A stretch of 64,000 bases of DNA from Pedobacter namyangjuensis (GCF_003313325.1 NZ_QMHQ01000001.1:1364001-1428000); one strand, 5' to 3'. Numbered from the stretch's first letter, positions 43,146-53,189 are shown. The notes: a model not told the origin generated them from the letters alone. Translations and numbers: made by a program.

Positions 43146-45542
43146 ATGAAAATATCATACAGCTGGCTTAAGCAATTTATACAAACTGATAAAACTCCAC
43201 AGGAAATTTCTCTTATTTTAACAGACATAGGTTTAGAGGTTGAAAGTTTAGAGAAAGTTCAACCAATAGTTGGCGGTTTGGAAGGTTTGGTAATCGGCCA
43301 TGTTGTAGAATGTGCACAACATCCAAATGCCGATCGTTTACGCGTAACCAAAGTTAATGTAGGTGACGATGAGCTTTTGCAAATTGTATGTGGGGCACCA
43401 AACGTGGCTGCCGGACAAAAAGTGGTAGTAGCAACTGTTGGTACAACGGTTTACCCAAATGAAGGCGAACCTTTCAAAATCAATAAATCCAAAATTAGAG
43501 GAGAAGCATCTGAAGGGATGATTTGTGCCGAAGATGAAATTGGTTTAGGCGCTTCGCACGCTGGTATTATGGTTTTGCCAGAAGATACCCAAATTGGTAT
43601 GGCTGCTAAAACCTATTTTAAAATGGATGATGACTTTATGTTCGAAATTGGGCTAACACCTAATAGGGCAGATGCAGCATCACATTTAGGCGTGGCTAGA
43701 GATTTAGCTGCTTATTTGCGTACATCATATCAAATGCCAGATGTTACTGCTTTTGCGGTAGCTAATGAAAACTTACCAATTGCCGTTAAGGTTGAAGACA
43801 CCGAAGCTTGCCCCCGTTATAGCAGCGTAAGTATTAGTGGCGTAACTGTAAAATCATCGCCAGATTGGCTAAAAGATAAATTAAAGGTTATTGGCATTCG
43901 CCCAATAAATAACATAGTTGATGCTACTAATTATGTGTTGCATGAGCTAGGGCAACCTTTACATGCCTTTGATGCCGATCAAATTAAAGGCAAACAGGTA
44001 ATTGTTAAAAAATGCGATGAAGGAACACCTTTCGTTACGTTAGATGGCATTGAAAGAAAACTTTCTGCAGATGATTTAATGATTTGCGATGCGGAAGGCC
44101 CAATGTGTATTGCCGGCGTGTTCGGTGGAAAAAATTCGGGAGTAAGTGAACAAACCACAAATATTTTTTTAGAAAGCGCTTACTTCAATGCTGTTAGTGT
44201 TCGTAAAACTTCAAAAAGACACGCCTTAAAAACAGATGCATCTTTTAGGTTCGAGCGTGGTACCGATCCAGAAATGACGATTGTAGCGTTAAAAAGAGCT
44301 GCATTATTAATTAAGGAAGTTGCCGGCGGCGAAGTTTCGTCATCAGTATCTGATATTTATCCAGTGCCAACTAAGCCTTTCGATGTAGAAGTTAGCTACT
44401 CAAATATTGTAAAATTAATCGGCCAGGATATTCCTAGCGAAGAAATTAAATCGATTATTTTAGCATTAGGAATTGAAGTTGCTTCAGAAAATGAAGGTGT
44501 GTTGAATTTAAAAGTTCCAGCTTATAAAGTGGACGTAACCAGAGAGTGCGATGTAACGGAAGAAGTATTACGTATCTATGGCTATAACAATATTCAAATT
44601 CCTACAAAAGTAAATGCAAGTTTAGCGTACACGGCAAAGCCGAATAAAGAAAACGTACAAAATCTGGTGGCAGATATGCTAACAGCTAATGGCTTTTTGG
44701 AAATTTGGTGCAACTCTTTAACGCGTTTAGCTTATTCAAAAAATCCAGCAGAAGCAGTACATATTTTAAATCCCTTAAGTTCTGACTTAAACGTAATGCG
44801 CCAGCAACTTTTGCAACCGGCTTTAGAAAGTGTTGCTTATAATCAGAACCGTAAAAATGCTGATTTAAAACTTTACGAATTCGGTAAAACGTATCATTTA
44901 ATCGGCGATCAATATGTAGAACGCCCAAGGCTGTTGGTTTTATTAAGTGGCGCAAAACAATCCGAACAATGGAATCATGCTAAAGCAAGCAACAGTTTTT
45001 ATAACTTAAAGGCAACGGTTGATGCCATCATCGGAAGATTAGGCCTAGCTAACTTCCAAACGGATGAAATTAAAGATGAAAACTTTGCCTACGGCCTAAA
45101 ATACTTTAGAGGAGCCCAAACTCTGGTTTCTTTCGGAGCAGTAACCAGCACAGATAAAAAGCAAGTAGGCATAGATAAAGATGTATTTTATGCTGATTTT
45201 GATTGGGCCGTGCTTTTAGATGCTATCCGAAAAAATAAAATCGTTAACAAAGATGTTCCAAAATATCCGGCAGTAAGAAGAGATTTATCTTTATTAATTG
45301 ATGAGCAACTTACGTTCGACGTTTTAAAAGGTATTGCATTTAAAACAGAGAAAAAACTTTTAAAAGATGTGCAAGTTTTTGATGTTTACCAAGGTGATAA
45401 ATTACCAGAGGGAAAAAAATCTTACGCACTAAGCTTTACTTTGCAGGATGAAGAGCAAACTTTAACCGACAAGCAAATTGATGCGATTATGCAAAAGATT
45501 ATAACTAACTTGGCGCAACAAGCGAAAGCTGAGATTAGATAA
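43146..45542 (+). CDS. pheT: Phenylalanyl-tRNA synthetase beta subunit
   Basis: 798 aa. Domains in order: N-terminal and OB-fold tRNA-binding part (about 40-150, VVECAQHPNADRLRVTKVN), B3/B4 editing region (about 215-390), B5 (about 405-475), catalytic-like core (about 480-680) and a C-terminal anticodon-binding domain (about 700-798, YPAVRRDLSLLI). Normal length, no break. pheS is not in the window. The small downstream genes follow closely on the same strand. Confidence 0.97.
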   Translation: MKISYSWLKQFIQTDKTPQEISLILTDIGLEVESLEKVQPIVGGLEGLVIGHVVECAQHPNADRLRVTKVNVGDDELLQIVCGAPNVAAGQKVVVATVGTTVYPNEGEPFKINKSKIRGEASEGMICAEDEIGLGASHAGIMVLPEDTQIGMAAKTYFKMDDDFMFEIGLTPNRADAASHLGVARDLAAYLRTSYQMPDVTAFAVANENLPIAVKVEDTEACPRYSSVSISGVTVKSSPDWLKDKLKVIGIRPINNIVDATNYVLHELGQPLHAFDADQIKGKQVIVKKCDEGTPFVTLDGIERKLSADDLMICDAEGPMCIAGVFGGKNSGVSEQTTNIFLESAYFNAVSVRKTSKRHALKTDASFRFERGTDPEMTIVALKRAALLIKEVAGGEVSSSVSDIYPVPTKPFDVEVSYSNIVKLIGQDIPSEEIKSIILALGIEVASENEGVLNLKVPAYKVDVTRECDVTEEVLRIYGYNNIQIPTKVNASLAYTAKPNKENVQNLVADMLTANGFLEIWCNSLTRLAYSKNPAEAVHILNPLSSDLNVMRQQLLQPALESVAYNQNRKNADLKLYEFGKTYHLIGDQYVERPRLLVLLSGAKQSEQWNHAKASNSFYNLKATVDAIIGRLGLANFQTDEIKDENFAYGLKYFRGAQTLVSFGAVTSTDKKQVGIDKDVFYADFDWAVLLDAIRKNKIVNKDVPKYPAVRRDLSLLIDEQLTFDVLKGIAFKTEKKLLKDVQVFDVYQGDKLPEGKKSYALSFTLQDEEQTLTDKQIDAIMQKIITNLAQQAKAEIR

Positions 45543-45595
45543 GAAAAAAATAAATTTAATTAACCAAGCTCAAAAAATATTAAGTTTCTAGAAAA

Positions 45596-45886
45596 ATGTC
45601 GTCCGTTGCCGATCAATTAAATAAAGTATTACACAAAACATCTCAATTAATTGAGCTTTGTAATGCCCTACAAGAAGAAAACGACTTGTTAAAGTTAGAA
45701 AATCAGCATACGAAACAATCTTTAGAAACGGCAAAAAATAAAGAAAAAGAACTCGATGAAAAGCTAAGAGTATTAAAATTAGCGAAGAGTATTGAGGGAA
45801 CAAGTGAAAAGACACTTGATATAAAGCAAAAAATTAACGATTTTGTGCGTGAAATTGATAAGTGTGTTGTGTTGCTTAAGAAATAA
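45596..45886 (+). CDS. Small coiled-coil protein upstream of zapA
   Basis: 96 aa, almost entirely helical with heptads (LNKVLHKTSQLIELCNALQEENDLLKLENQ in parts). It sits 31 bp before zapA and may help at the division ring, by position. No domain recognised. From memory the order pheT - coiled-coil - zapA - rny is kept in many Bacteroidetes; not checked. Confidence 0.7.
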   Translation: MSSVADQLNKVLHKTSQLIELCNALQEENDLLKLENQHTKQSLETAKNKEKELDEKLRVLKLAKSIEGTSEKTLDIKQKINDFVREIDKCVVLLKK

Positions 45887-45917
45887 GTAACATCAAAAAA
45901 TTGAAACAAAGCTAAAA

Positions 45918-46208
45918 ATGGGAGAAATCTCGATTAAAATAACTATTTCCGACCGTATTTATCCGTTAAAGGTAAATGTAGAAGAGGAAGAAATTGTGAG
46001 ACGAGCGGCCAAGATTATTAATGAACGTATAAAAGACTACCAAGAAAATTATGCGGTTAGAGATAAACAGGATTTGCTATCTATGGCGGTGCTGCACTAT
46101 GCTACGGCGGTTTTAAGAACCGAGCATAAAGCGCAAAACCAAGATACAGAAGTGGCCGACAAAGTTGAGGAATTGGATAGTTTGTTAAACGGATTTTTCG
46201 CTAAATAA
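45918..46208 (+). CDS. zapA: Cell-division protein ZapA
   Basis: 96 aa. It binds and bundles FtsZ. N-terminal ISIKITISDRIYPLKV and EEEEIVRRAAKIINERI match the ZapA head; the C-terminus is a coiled coil. The Bacteroidetes length is normal. Confidence 0.88.
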   Translation: MGEISIKITISDRIYPLKVNVEEEEIVRRAAKIINERIKDYQENYAVRDKQDLLSMAVLHYATAVLRTEHKAQNQDTEVADKVEELDSLLNGFFAK

Positions 46209-46224
46209 AAAAAACGTTCTTTAT

Positions 46225-46372
46225 TGGGTTGAGTGTATTTTAAAGCATTTAATCTTAAACAGCTAACAAAATTTGGCCGTGGCTAAATTTTTATGTTTCA
46301 ATGTTTGTAGTTCTCTATTTACAAATAGAGGCCAACGCACCGAGCATAATTATTTAGTTACGGTTTTTTTAT
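46225..46372 (+). ncRNA. Possible structured RNA between zapA and rny (6S-like locus)
   Basis: A 174-bp gap without ORF. TTGGCC (46273-46278) can pair with GGCCAA (46330-46335), closing over CTCTAT/ATAGAG (46313-46318, 46325-46330, sharing one base). A T7 run ends at 46370, 12 nt before rny. zapA is a known neighbour of 6S RNA in gamma-proteobacteria. No 6S secondary structure was verified, so this is only a candidate. Confidence 0.25.
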
Positions 46373-46382
46373 ACAAAACAAA

Positions 46383-47945
46383 ATGGAAATACTAGGAATA
46401 GTAGGTTGCATACTAGCCAGCTTAATTGTTGGTGTAGTTATTGGCAGATACCTACTGCGTAGCTTGTTTAAACAACAAGAAATTGCTGCGCAAAGCAAGG
46501 CGAAGAAGATTTTAAAGGATGCGGAAAGCAACGCCGAAATTTTAAAGAAAGATAGACTACTTGAAGCAAAAGAGAAATTTTTGCAGTTAAAGGCAGAGCA
46601 CGAACAACAGGTAAATACTAGAAATAACGAAGTTAACCAACGCGAAAACGGTATTAAGCAGAAAGAACAATCGCTTAACCAAAAGTTGGAAAATTTGAAC
46701 CGCAAGGAACAAGAGCTAGATAAACACAAAGATAACTTGGAGAAACAGACTGCATTGGCTGTTAAAAAACAAGAAGAGGTTGATGTGTTGAAAAACCAAC
46801 ATGTACAGCAGTTAGAAACCATTGCAGGTTTAAGTGCAGAGGAAGCTAAAAACCAATTGGTAGAGAATATGAAGAGCGAAGCTCGTTCTCAAGCTATGAT
46901 GCAAGTTAAAGACATTGTTGACGAAGCCAAACTAACGGCAAGCAAAGAAGCTAAAAAAGTTGTAATCCAAACCATACAGCGTACGGCTGCAGAAGCAGCA
47001 ATTGAAAATTCGGTTTCCATTTTTCATATTGATAGCGATGAAATTAAAGGTCGTGTTATCGGTAGGGAAGGAAGAAATATCCGTGCCTTAGAGGCAGCAA
47101 CCGGAATCGAGATTATCGTAGACGATACTCCAGAAGCAATTATTTTGTCAGGTTTTGATCCGGTTAGGAGAGAGATTGCCCGTTTGGCTTTGCACCGTTT
47201 GGTAACCGACGGCCGTATTCACCCTGCTCGTATTGAAGAGGTAGTTGCTAAAACCAAAAAGCAAATTGAAGACGAAATTGTAGAAATTGGCGAGCGTACA
47301 GTAATCGACTTAGGCATTCACGGATTACACCCAGAGTTAATTAGAATGGTTGGTCGTATGCGTTACCGTTCTTCTTACGGACAAAATCTATTACATCACT
47401 CTCGTGAGGTAGCAAACTTCTGCGCAACAATGGCTGCAGAACTTGGCTTAAACGCTAAAATGGCAAAACGTGCAGGTTTATTACACGATATAGGTAAAGT
47501 GCCAGATGATAACCCAGAATTGCCACATGCAATTTTAGGTATGCAATTGGCCGAGAAATATAAAGAGCATCCAGAAGTTTGTAATGCAATTGGTGCCCAC
47601 CACGACGAGATTGAAATGACCTCAATGATTTCGCCGATTATACAAGCATGCGATTCTATTTCTGGAGCGAGACCAGGAGCCAGACGTGAAGTAGTTGAAA
47701 GCTATATCAAGCGTTTAAAAGAACTGGAAGAATTAGCATTGTCTTATCCAGGTGTTGAAAAAACATTCGCAATACAAGCAGGTAGAGAGCTACGTGTAAT
47801 TGTAGAGAGTGAAAGAATTACTGATGCGCAAGCAGAATTATTAGCAGCAGATATTTCTAATCGTATTCAAACCGAAATGACTTACCCAGGTCAGATTAAG
47901 GTTACAGTAATTAGAGAAACAAGATCTGTAGCATTTGCTAAGTAA
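46383..47945 (+). CDS. rny: Ribonuclease Y
   Basis: 520 aa. N-terminal membrane anchor (about 5-22), long coiled coil (about 30-150), KH domain (about 208-270, [20 protein letters not shown]) and HD domain (about 335-430, [10 protein letters not shown] and [10 protein letters not shown]). Endoribonuclease that starts mRNA decay. Complete, ends with a strong terminator. Confidence 0.97.
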   Translation: MEILGIVGCILASLIVGVVIGRYLLRSLFKQQEIAAQSKAKKILKDAESNAEILKKDRLLEAKEKFLQLKAEHEQQVNTRNNEVNQRENGIKQKEQSLNQKLENLNRKEQELDKHKDNLEKQTALAVKKQEEVDVLKNQHVQQLETIAGLSAEEAKNQLVENMKSEARSQAMMQVKDIVDEAKLTASKEAKKVVIQTIQRTAAEAAIENSVSIFHIDSDEIKGRVIGREGRNIRALEAATGIEIIVDDTPEAIILSGFDPVRREIARLALHRLVTDGRIHPARIEEVVAKTKKQIEDEIVEIGERTVIDLGIHGLHPELIRMVGRMRYRSSYGQNLLHHSREVANFCATMAAELGLNAKMAKRAGLLHDIGKVPDDNPELPHAILGMQLAEKYKEHPEVCNAIGAHHDEIEMTSMISPIIQACDSISGARPGARREVVESYIKRLKELEELALSYPGVEKTFAIQAGRELRVIVESERITDAQAELLAADISNRIQTEMTYPGQIKVTVIRETRSVAFAK

Positions 47946-47997
47946 TCTAATAATTTTTAACAAAGCGAAAAATCTAATTTAGATCTTAAATAATATG

Positions 47998-48031
47998 CAA
48001 AAGCGTTCCGAATTTTCGGGACGCTTTTTTT
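47998..48031 (+). terminator. Terminator after rny
   Basis: AAAAGCGTTCCGAA and TTTTCGGGACGCTTTT arms form the stem with a T7 run. The frame starting at 47995 lies within it and is therefore not a start. Confidence 0.88.
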
Positions 48032-48126
48032 ATCTTTATATTTCAAACGTTAAACTTTGTTATCCTGAGCATATTCAAAAAGATCTATTTCGATATTTAT
48101 GTCTAGGAAATTCAAACTTACCCAAC

Positions 48127-48627
48127 ATGGAAAAAACTGAAAAGCGACCGGTAGATCTACTTTTTGACAAATACGCAGAAAGTCACCAAAACTCAACGAA
48201 TGAATTAATTCATTGGGTTTGCGTGCCACTAATTGTTTTCAGCCTATTAGGCTTAGTGTGGATGATTCCGTTTCCACAACTAGAATTTTTGGGGCAATAT
48301 AAAACCTTCTTTAACTGGGCCTCATTTTTAATCGCGTTTGCAATGTACTACTATTATACCTTATCGCCCGTGTTATTTTTTATGATGATTTGGGTAATTG
48401 GATTAATGAGTTTCGGAATTGTACAACTAGAGTATTGGGAAGCTGCAGGTGGTCCGGCAGTATGGCTAGTTTGCTTAATTATTTTTGTATTGGCGTGGAT
48501 CGGACAATTTATTGGACATAAAATAGAGGGTAAAAAACCATCTTTTTTAGACGACATCAAGTTTCTGTTGATTGGACCAATTTGGTTATTACATTTCGTT
48601 TGCAAGAAAGTTGGGATTAGGTATTAA
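48127..48627 (+). CDS. Mpo1/DUF962-like membrane protein
   Basis: 166 aa from ATG 48127 (MEKTEKRPVDLLFDKYAESHQNSTNELIHWVCVP, given here in parts). Four membrane segments. The N-terminal HxxxxNELIHW and later WIGQFIGHKIEG histidines match the DUF962/Mpo1 family, whose yeast member is an Fe-dependent 2-hydroxy fatty acid dioxygenase. Bacterial substrates are unknown. Last gene before the repeat field. Confidence 0.78.
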   Translation: MEKTEKRPVDLLFDKYAESHQNSTNELIHWVCVPLIVFSLLGLVWMIPFPQLEFLGQYKTFFNWASFLIAFAMYYYYTLSPVLFFMMIWVIGLMSFGIVQLEYWEAAGGPAVWLVCLIIFVLAWIGQFIGHKIEGKKPSFLDDIKFLLIGPIWLLHFVCKKVGIRY

Positions 48628-48650
48628 TCTGGCAGAAAATCAGTGTTTTC

Positions 48651-48900
48651 CACGCAGATTTAGAAGATATTTCTATAGTCTAAGCCGTAGAGTGTCGCAG
48701 AACCTAAATCTTCTTTAATCTGCAAATCTTTTCTGCGTTTATCTGCGAGAAAATGAGTGTAGCTTTTTAGCACGCAGATTTCGCTGACTTTTCTATAGTC
48801 TAAACCGCTGATTTTCGCTGAGCCTTCATCTTTTAATCTGCGCTCTTTTCTGCGGATATCTGCGAGAAAATGTGGCTGACTTTTCTATAGTCTAAACGCT
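48651..48900. repeat. Left part of the CACGCAGATT repeat field
   Basis: Units begin at 48651 and 48771 (120 bp apart) with CACGCAGATT and end with TCTGCG-AGAAAAT. A shorter third fragment follows to about 48900. Start and end words (GCAGATT/AATCTGC) are complementary, so each unit can fold back on itself. Non-coding. Confidence 0.75.
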
Positions 48901-48941
48901 GGTTTGAAAAAGTCAATCTGTCTTCAATGGAGAGCTGGTCA

Positions 48942-49319
48942 TTATAGATTGTTTACAATTCTTTTAATAGAAGTGTTTATGTCGCTTGTGTTAAAATTAA
49001 CCAAGATTCCAAGTTTTTTATTGGAGAGCTTTAAGTAAGTTAACAATTGTTTATAATGCACATCCTTTAAGTTTTCTACAGATTTAACTTCAATTATAAC
49101 CCTGTTTGAGACAATAATGTCTACGCGATATCCCAAATCTAATTTTGTGTTTTCATATACAAAAGGTAAACCCACCTGACAATCGGTAGTTAATCCTGCT
49201 CTCTCCAACTCATAACATAGAGCATACTCATAAGCGGATTCTAGTAATCCCGGTCCAGTTTGATTATAAAAGTTGTAAATGCAACCCTTAATGACGTAAG
49301 AAATTTCATTTTCTATCAT
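48942..49319 (-). CDS. GxxExxY family protein
   Basis: 125 aa from ATG 49319; the frame extends into repeat DNA upstream, which is spurious. The family motif GPGLLESAYEYAL (about 18-30), the DIIVSNRVIIEVKSV strand (about 67-81) with E-V-K, and LGILVNFN (about 104-111) suggest a PD-(D/E)XK-like nuclease fold. Function unknown. These genes often sit inside the kind of repeat seen on both sides here. Confidence 0.82.
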   Translation of the reverse strand: MIENEISYVIKGCIYNFYNQTGPGLLESAYEYALCYELERAGLTTDCQVGLPFVYENTKLDLGYRVDIIVSNRVIIEVKSVENLKDVHYKQLLTYLKLSNKKLGILVNFNTSDINTSIKRIVNNL

Positions 49320-49426
49320 AACTTCTAATATTAAGATGATGGTTCGATAAGGGATATGATTGAAATTAATAAAAATTCTACAAAAGTTATCTGTTGTCTG
49401 CGAGAAAATATGTTTGACTTTTCTCT

Positions 49427-50095
49427 CACGCAGATTTCGCTGATTTTCGCAGAGCCTTGGTCTCTGTAATCTGCGATCCCTTTCTGCGTTCATATGGGAG
49501 AACTTATATTTGCTGTTTCTTTCACGCAAATTCCGCTGATTTTAAACCGCTGATTTTCGCTGAGTCTTGATTTTCATAATCTGCGAATCTTTTCTGCGAA
49601 TATCTGCGAGAAAATGTGTTCCGCTTTTCCTTCACGCAGATAGCGCTGATTTTTCTGAAATCTAAACAGCAGACTTTCGAAAACCCTAAATCCTTTTTTA
49701 ATCTGCGAATCTTTTCTGCGGATATCTGCGAGAAAATGTGTATGGCTTTTATATCACGCAAACTGCGCTGATTTTTCTATATTCTAAACCGCTGATTTTC
49801 GCAGAACCTAAATCCTTTTTAATCCGCGAATCCTTTCTGCGAATATCTGCGAGAAAAAGTGTTCCGCTTTTCCTTCACGCAGATAGCGCTGATTTTTCTG
49901 AAATCTAAACAGCAGACTTTCGAAAACCCTAAATCCTTTTTTAATCTGCGAATCTTTTCTGCGGATATCTGCGAGAAAATGTGCGTGGCTTTTATATCAC
50001 GCAGACTGCGCTGATTTTTCTATATTCTAAACCGCTGATTTTCGCAGGACCTAAATCCTTTTTAATCCGCGAATCTTTTCTGCAAATGTGTGCGA
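49427..50095. repeat. Right part of the CACGCAGATT repeat field
   Basis: Units begin at 49427, 49523, 49633, 49755, 49876 and 49998. Period is 96-122 bp. The last four are two near-identical 243-bp dimers (offset 49633 to 49876 and 49755 to 49998). No coding potential accepted: short frames here arise from the repeat itself. The rest of 49320-50282 is empty apart from the promoter array. Confidence 0.82.
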
Positions 50096-50208
50096 GACAT
50101 TAATTCTCTCTAGTTTAAAAGAAGTTAACTTTGTGTTAAACGTCCTATTTGTTAAAATTAGGATGTTTTGTAAATGAAAACCCCTAAAACATTGATACAA
50201 ATGCCATT

Positions 50209-50285
50209 TAACAATTAGTTAACCTTTAAGTAAACGAATGGTAATTTTCGGCTAACATACAGCTAACATTACGGTAATAGTTTTG
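50209..50285 (+). promoter_or_regulatory. 11-bp-phased hexamer array and promoter of the TonB receptor gene
   Basis: TAA words start at 50220, 50231, 50242, 50253, 50264 and 50275, all exactly 11 bp apart and each preceded by G or C (hexamers such as CTAACA). Another TTAACA begins at 50209. The CTAACA at 50263-50268 ends 9 nt before TAGTTTTG (50278-50285), a good -7 box. No -33 box is seen, as expected for an activator-dependent promoter. The layout is like a PhoB/PhoP box; the activator is inferred. Confidence 0.65.
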
Positions 50286-50306
50286 CCTAAACAAAAAATA
50301 GGCAAA

Positions 50307-53114
50307 TTGAAATCACAATTAACTCTTAGAAAAGCATTATTTACATTACTATTTATAATGTTAGGCGCAACTGTTTTCGCTCAGGGAATAGGTAAAATTG
50401 CAGGAACTGTATCAGACGCCAAAACTGGCGAGACACTAATTGGTGTTTCTGTTAAAATTTCGGGTACAACAAAAGGTGTAGGTACAGATGTAGACGGAAA
50501 ATATATCTTAAGCGGACTTGCTACTGGAAAATATACAATCGAAGTTTCTTACGTAAGTTATGCTACAAAGAAAATTACTGATGTAGACGTAAAAACTGGA
50601 GTGGTAACAACTTTGAATGTCACTTTGGACGAATCTTCTTCTCAAACACTTAACCAGGTTGTAATCACTGGTAGCTATAAGCAAGAATCGGTAAATTCAT
50701 TACTGCTTCAACAGAAAAATAGTCCAAGAATTTCTAGCGGTATTTCAGCAGAAGTGATCAAAAGATCTCCCGATAGGAATACTTCGGAAGTTTTAAAGCG
50801 TGTTAGTGGCGCAAGTATACAGAATAATAAATTCGTTGTTATAAGAGGTTTAGCGGATCGTTATAATTCATCCATGTTAAATAATTCTTTACTGCCAAGT
50901 ACAGAACCCGACAAAAAAGCATTTTCTTTTGATATTATCCCGGCAAATTTAATTGACAATTTGATTATCCATAAAACCGCATCGCCGGATTTACCAGGTG
51001 ATTTTGCCGGGGGGATTGTACAGGTTATTACAAAGGATGTTCCCGATCAAGACTTCCTAAATTTTACAACAAGTTTCGGATATAATACTCAATCTACTTT
51101 TAAGGATTTTTTAGGCAACGATAGAGGTAAATACGATTATTTTAGTTTTGCAGATGGTAGTAGAGATCTTCCTTCTACTTTTCCGAAATCTTTTCAAGAC
51201 TATAACCCCCTTAATGTATCGCAAAAGGCGCAATTGAGTAAGCAACTTTCAAATCCTTATGCGGAGCAAGTTTATACGGCATTACCATCGCAAAATCATC
51301 AAATAAATTATGGTAAAAGGACAGATTTTAAGGATGGTAGTTCTTTAGGTAGCGTTGTTTCGCTATCGTACAGAAATAGCCAAAATATAAGTCCAGTTCA
51401 GCGTAATGATTATCAGAATGATTTTAGAGATATTTATTATGATTATAACGATTCACAATATGCTTTCAATACTAGTGTAGGCGTTTTGGCGAATATAACG
51501 TACAAAAAAGGTAAAAGTAAATATAGTTTCAAAAATTTATTTAATAGTGTATTGGATGAAGTTTATACAGACAGAACTGGATTTAACACAAATATTGATG
51601 CTAATCTTCGATTCAATAACTCTGACTTGACCAAAAAAACAATCTATAATACGCAGTTAGAAGGAGACCACCAGTTTGGTAAAGCTGATCAAAAGATTAA
51701 CTGGAATTTGAGTTATTCTTTGATAAATAGAGATCAACCCGATCTTAGATCGATATATTACCGCCAAATAGGTGATTCGGACTCAGAAGTTTACAATGTT
51801 GTAGATAGAAATAGCCGTAGGTTTTTCTCATCGCTTAAGGAAAACAATTTTTCAGGACAAGTAAATTATACACTCCCTTTTAATTTTTTCTCTAAAAAGA
51901 GCACGTTTAAAACTGGTTTGCTGAGCATGTATAAAAGCAGAGACTTTAGTGCCCGAATCTTTAATTACCTATTTAATTCTTCCGGATCAGCAAGTATGGA
52001 TAATTATTTGTTGAGTCTTCCTAAAGAATCAATTTTTGCCCAAGAAAATATCAATTCGAATGGTGGTTTTATTTTGAGCGATTTTACTAGCAATACTGAT
52101 TCTTACCAAGCACAAACTCTTTTAAATGCTGGATATTTAATGGTCGACAACAAATTTGGAGCTAAGTCTAGATTGGTTTGGGGAGCAAGAATTGAAAATT
52201 ATTATCAAAATATCGATTATTTAGATTTGAGTGGAACTTACAGAAGTTTTGATCAAACATTTACAGATATACTGCCGTCAGTAAATTATACTTATTCTTT
52301 AACGGATAAAACAAATTTACGTGCTTCTGTTTCAAGAACGGTATCCAGACCAGAGCTAAGAGAACTAGCGCCGTTCGCGTTTTACGATTTTGTTGCGCAA
52401 ACTTCTACTTTAGGAAATCCTGCCTTGCAACGTGGAACTATTAATAATGCAGATTTAAGATATGAAATATATCCAAAAGCTGGTGAGACCTTAACATTCT
52501 CTGTTTTTTATAAGGATTTTAACAATGCTATCGAGCAGGCTTTAGACGAGGGCGGAACTCCAGAACGTAGACAAATTAATTTTACCAATATCGGTAAAGC
52601 CACTTCGTATGGGGTTGAAGTTGATTTTAGAAAAAAGCTGGATGCTTTAGGTGGAGTATTTTTTAGAGATTTAACAGCTTTCGCAAATGCAAGTTATATA
52701 AAATCGGATGTAGAACTAAATTCTTTAGGCTTAAATTCGAGACCGTTGCAAGGACAGTCGCCATATTTAATTAATGCAGGCCTACAATACTCAAATGAGA
52801 AAAGCGGTGTTTCTGTAACTGCTTTGTACAACAGAATTGGAGAGCGTATAGCTTTAGTAGGAAACTCATTGATACCAAATATTTGGGAAAATTCAAGAAA
52901 TGTAATAGACTTTCAGGTTAGTAAAAAGCTTCTTAAAAACAGAGCAGAGTTAAAGCTTAATGTTGGAGACGTGCTAAATCAAAATAGCATTTTTTATTTA
53001 AATATGGATGATAAAAATTCTTATAACTCTAATATAGATAAGCAATACATCTCAACAAGTTTTGGAACCAATTTTACGCTCGGCTTTAGTTATAACTTCT
53101 CATTGTCTAAATAA
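50307..53114 (+). CDS. TonB-dependent receptor with carboxypeptidase-regulatory-like N-terminus
   Basis: 935 aa from TTG 50307 (another TTG at 50283 is possible, but it overlaps the -7 box). No ATG precedes the signal peptide (LFTLLFIMLGATVFAQG). CarboxypepD_reg-like domain (about 28-110, GTVSDAKTGETLIGVSVKI), plug domain (about 120-250, VVIRGLADRYNS, GGIVQVITKD) and beta-barrel to the end, finishing in FTLGFSYNFSLSK with the aromatic-rich last strand. Outer-membrane uptake protein; substrate unknown. The lipoprotein gene follows with its own operator array, not a SusD. Confidence 0.88.
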   Translation: MKSQLTLRKALFTLLFIMLGATVFAQGIGKIAGTVSDAKTGETLIGVSVKISGTTKGVGTDVDGKYILSGLATGKYTIEVSYVSYATKKITDVDVKTGVVTTLNVTLDESSSQTLNQVVITGSYKQESVNSLLLQQKNSPRISSGISAEVIKRSPDRNTSEVLKRVSGASIQNNKFVVIRGLADRYNSSMLNNSLLPSTEPDKKAFSFDIIPANLIDNLIIHKTASPDLPGDFAGGIVQVITKDVPDQDFLNFTTSFGYNTQSTFKDFLGNDRGKYDYFSFADGSRDLPSTFPKSFQDYNPLNVSQKAQLSKQLSNPYAEQVYTALPSQNHQINYGKRTDFKDGSSLGSVVSLSYRNSQNISPVQRNDYQNDFRDIYYDYNDSQYAFNTSVGVLANITYKKGKSKYSFKNLFNSVLDEVYTDRTGFNTNIDANLRFNNSDLTKKTIYNTQLEGDHQFGKADQKINWNLSYSLINRDQPDLRSIYYRQIGDSDSEVYNVVDRNSRRFFSSLKENNFSGQVNYTLPFNFFSKKSTFKTGLLSMYKSRDFSARIFNYLFNSSGSASMDNYLLSLPKESIFAQENINSNGGFILSDFTSNTDSYQAQTLLNAGYLMVDNKFGAKSRLVWGARIENYYQNIDYLDLSGTYRSFDQTFTDILPSVNYTYSLTDKTNLRASVSRTVSRPELRELAPFAFYDFVAQTSTLGNPALQRGTINNADLRYEIYPKAGETLTFSVFYKDFNNAIEQALDEGGTPERRQINFTNIGKATSYGVEVDFRKKLDALGGVFFRDLTAFANASYIKSDVELNSLGLNSRPLQGQSPYLINAGLQYSNEKSGVSVTALYNRIGERIALVGNSLIPNIWENSRNVIDFQVSKKLLKNRAELKLNVGDVLNQNSIFYLNMDDKNSYNSNIDKQYISTSFGTNFTLGFSYNFSLSK

Positions 53115-53133
53115 AATTCAAGATAAATAATTG

Positions 53134-53189
53134 TTAAGCTAAACTTAATCTATCGTTAATCTACAAATAACATCACTAATATAATTTTA
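53134..53189 (+). promoter_or_regulatory. Second hexamer array and promoter (lipoprotein gene)
   Basis: TAA words at 53135, 53146, 53157 and 53168, exactly 11 bp apart (TTAAGC, TTAATC, TTAATC, ATAACA). ATAACA ends at 53172, 9 nt before TAATTTTA (53182-53189), the same geometry as at 50263-50285. The start codon at 53204 is 14 nt on. Confidence 0.6.

Noticed and set aside
47995..48126. Upstream start of the Mpo1-like gene
   Set aside because: It lies inside the rny terminator; ATG 48127 is the first sensible start.
49320..49761. Frames in the repeat field, including an extension of the GxxExxY gene and a 79-aa frame
   Set aside because: Translation of repeat units; the same peptide words recur wherever the repeat does.
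48651..50095. CRISPR array
   Set aside because: Units are about 120 bp with imperfect identity and no unique spacers of uniform length; no cas genes.
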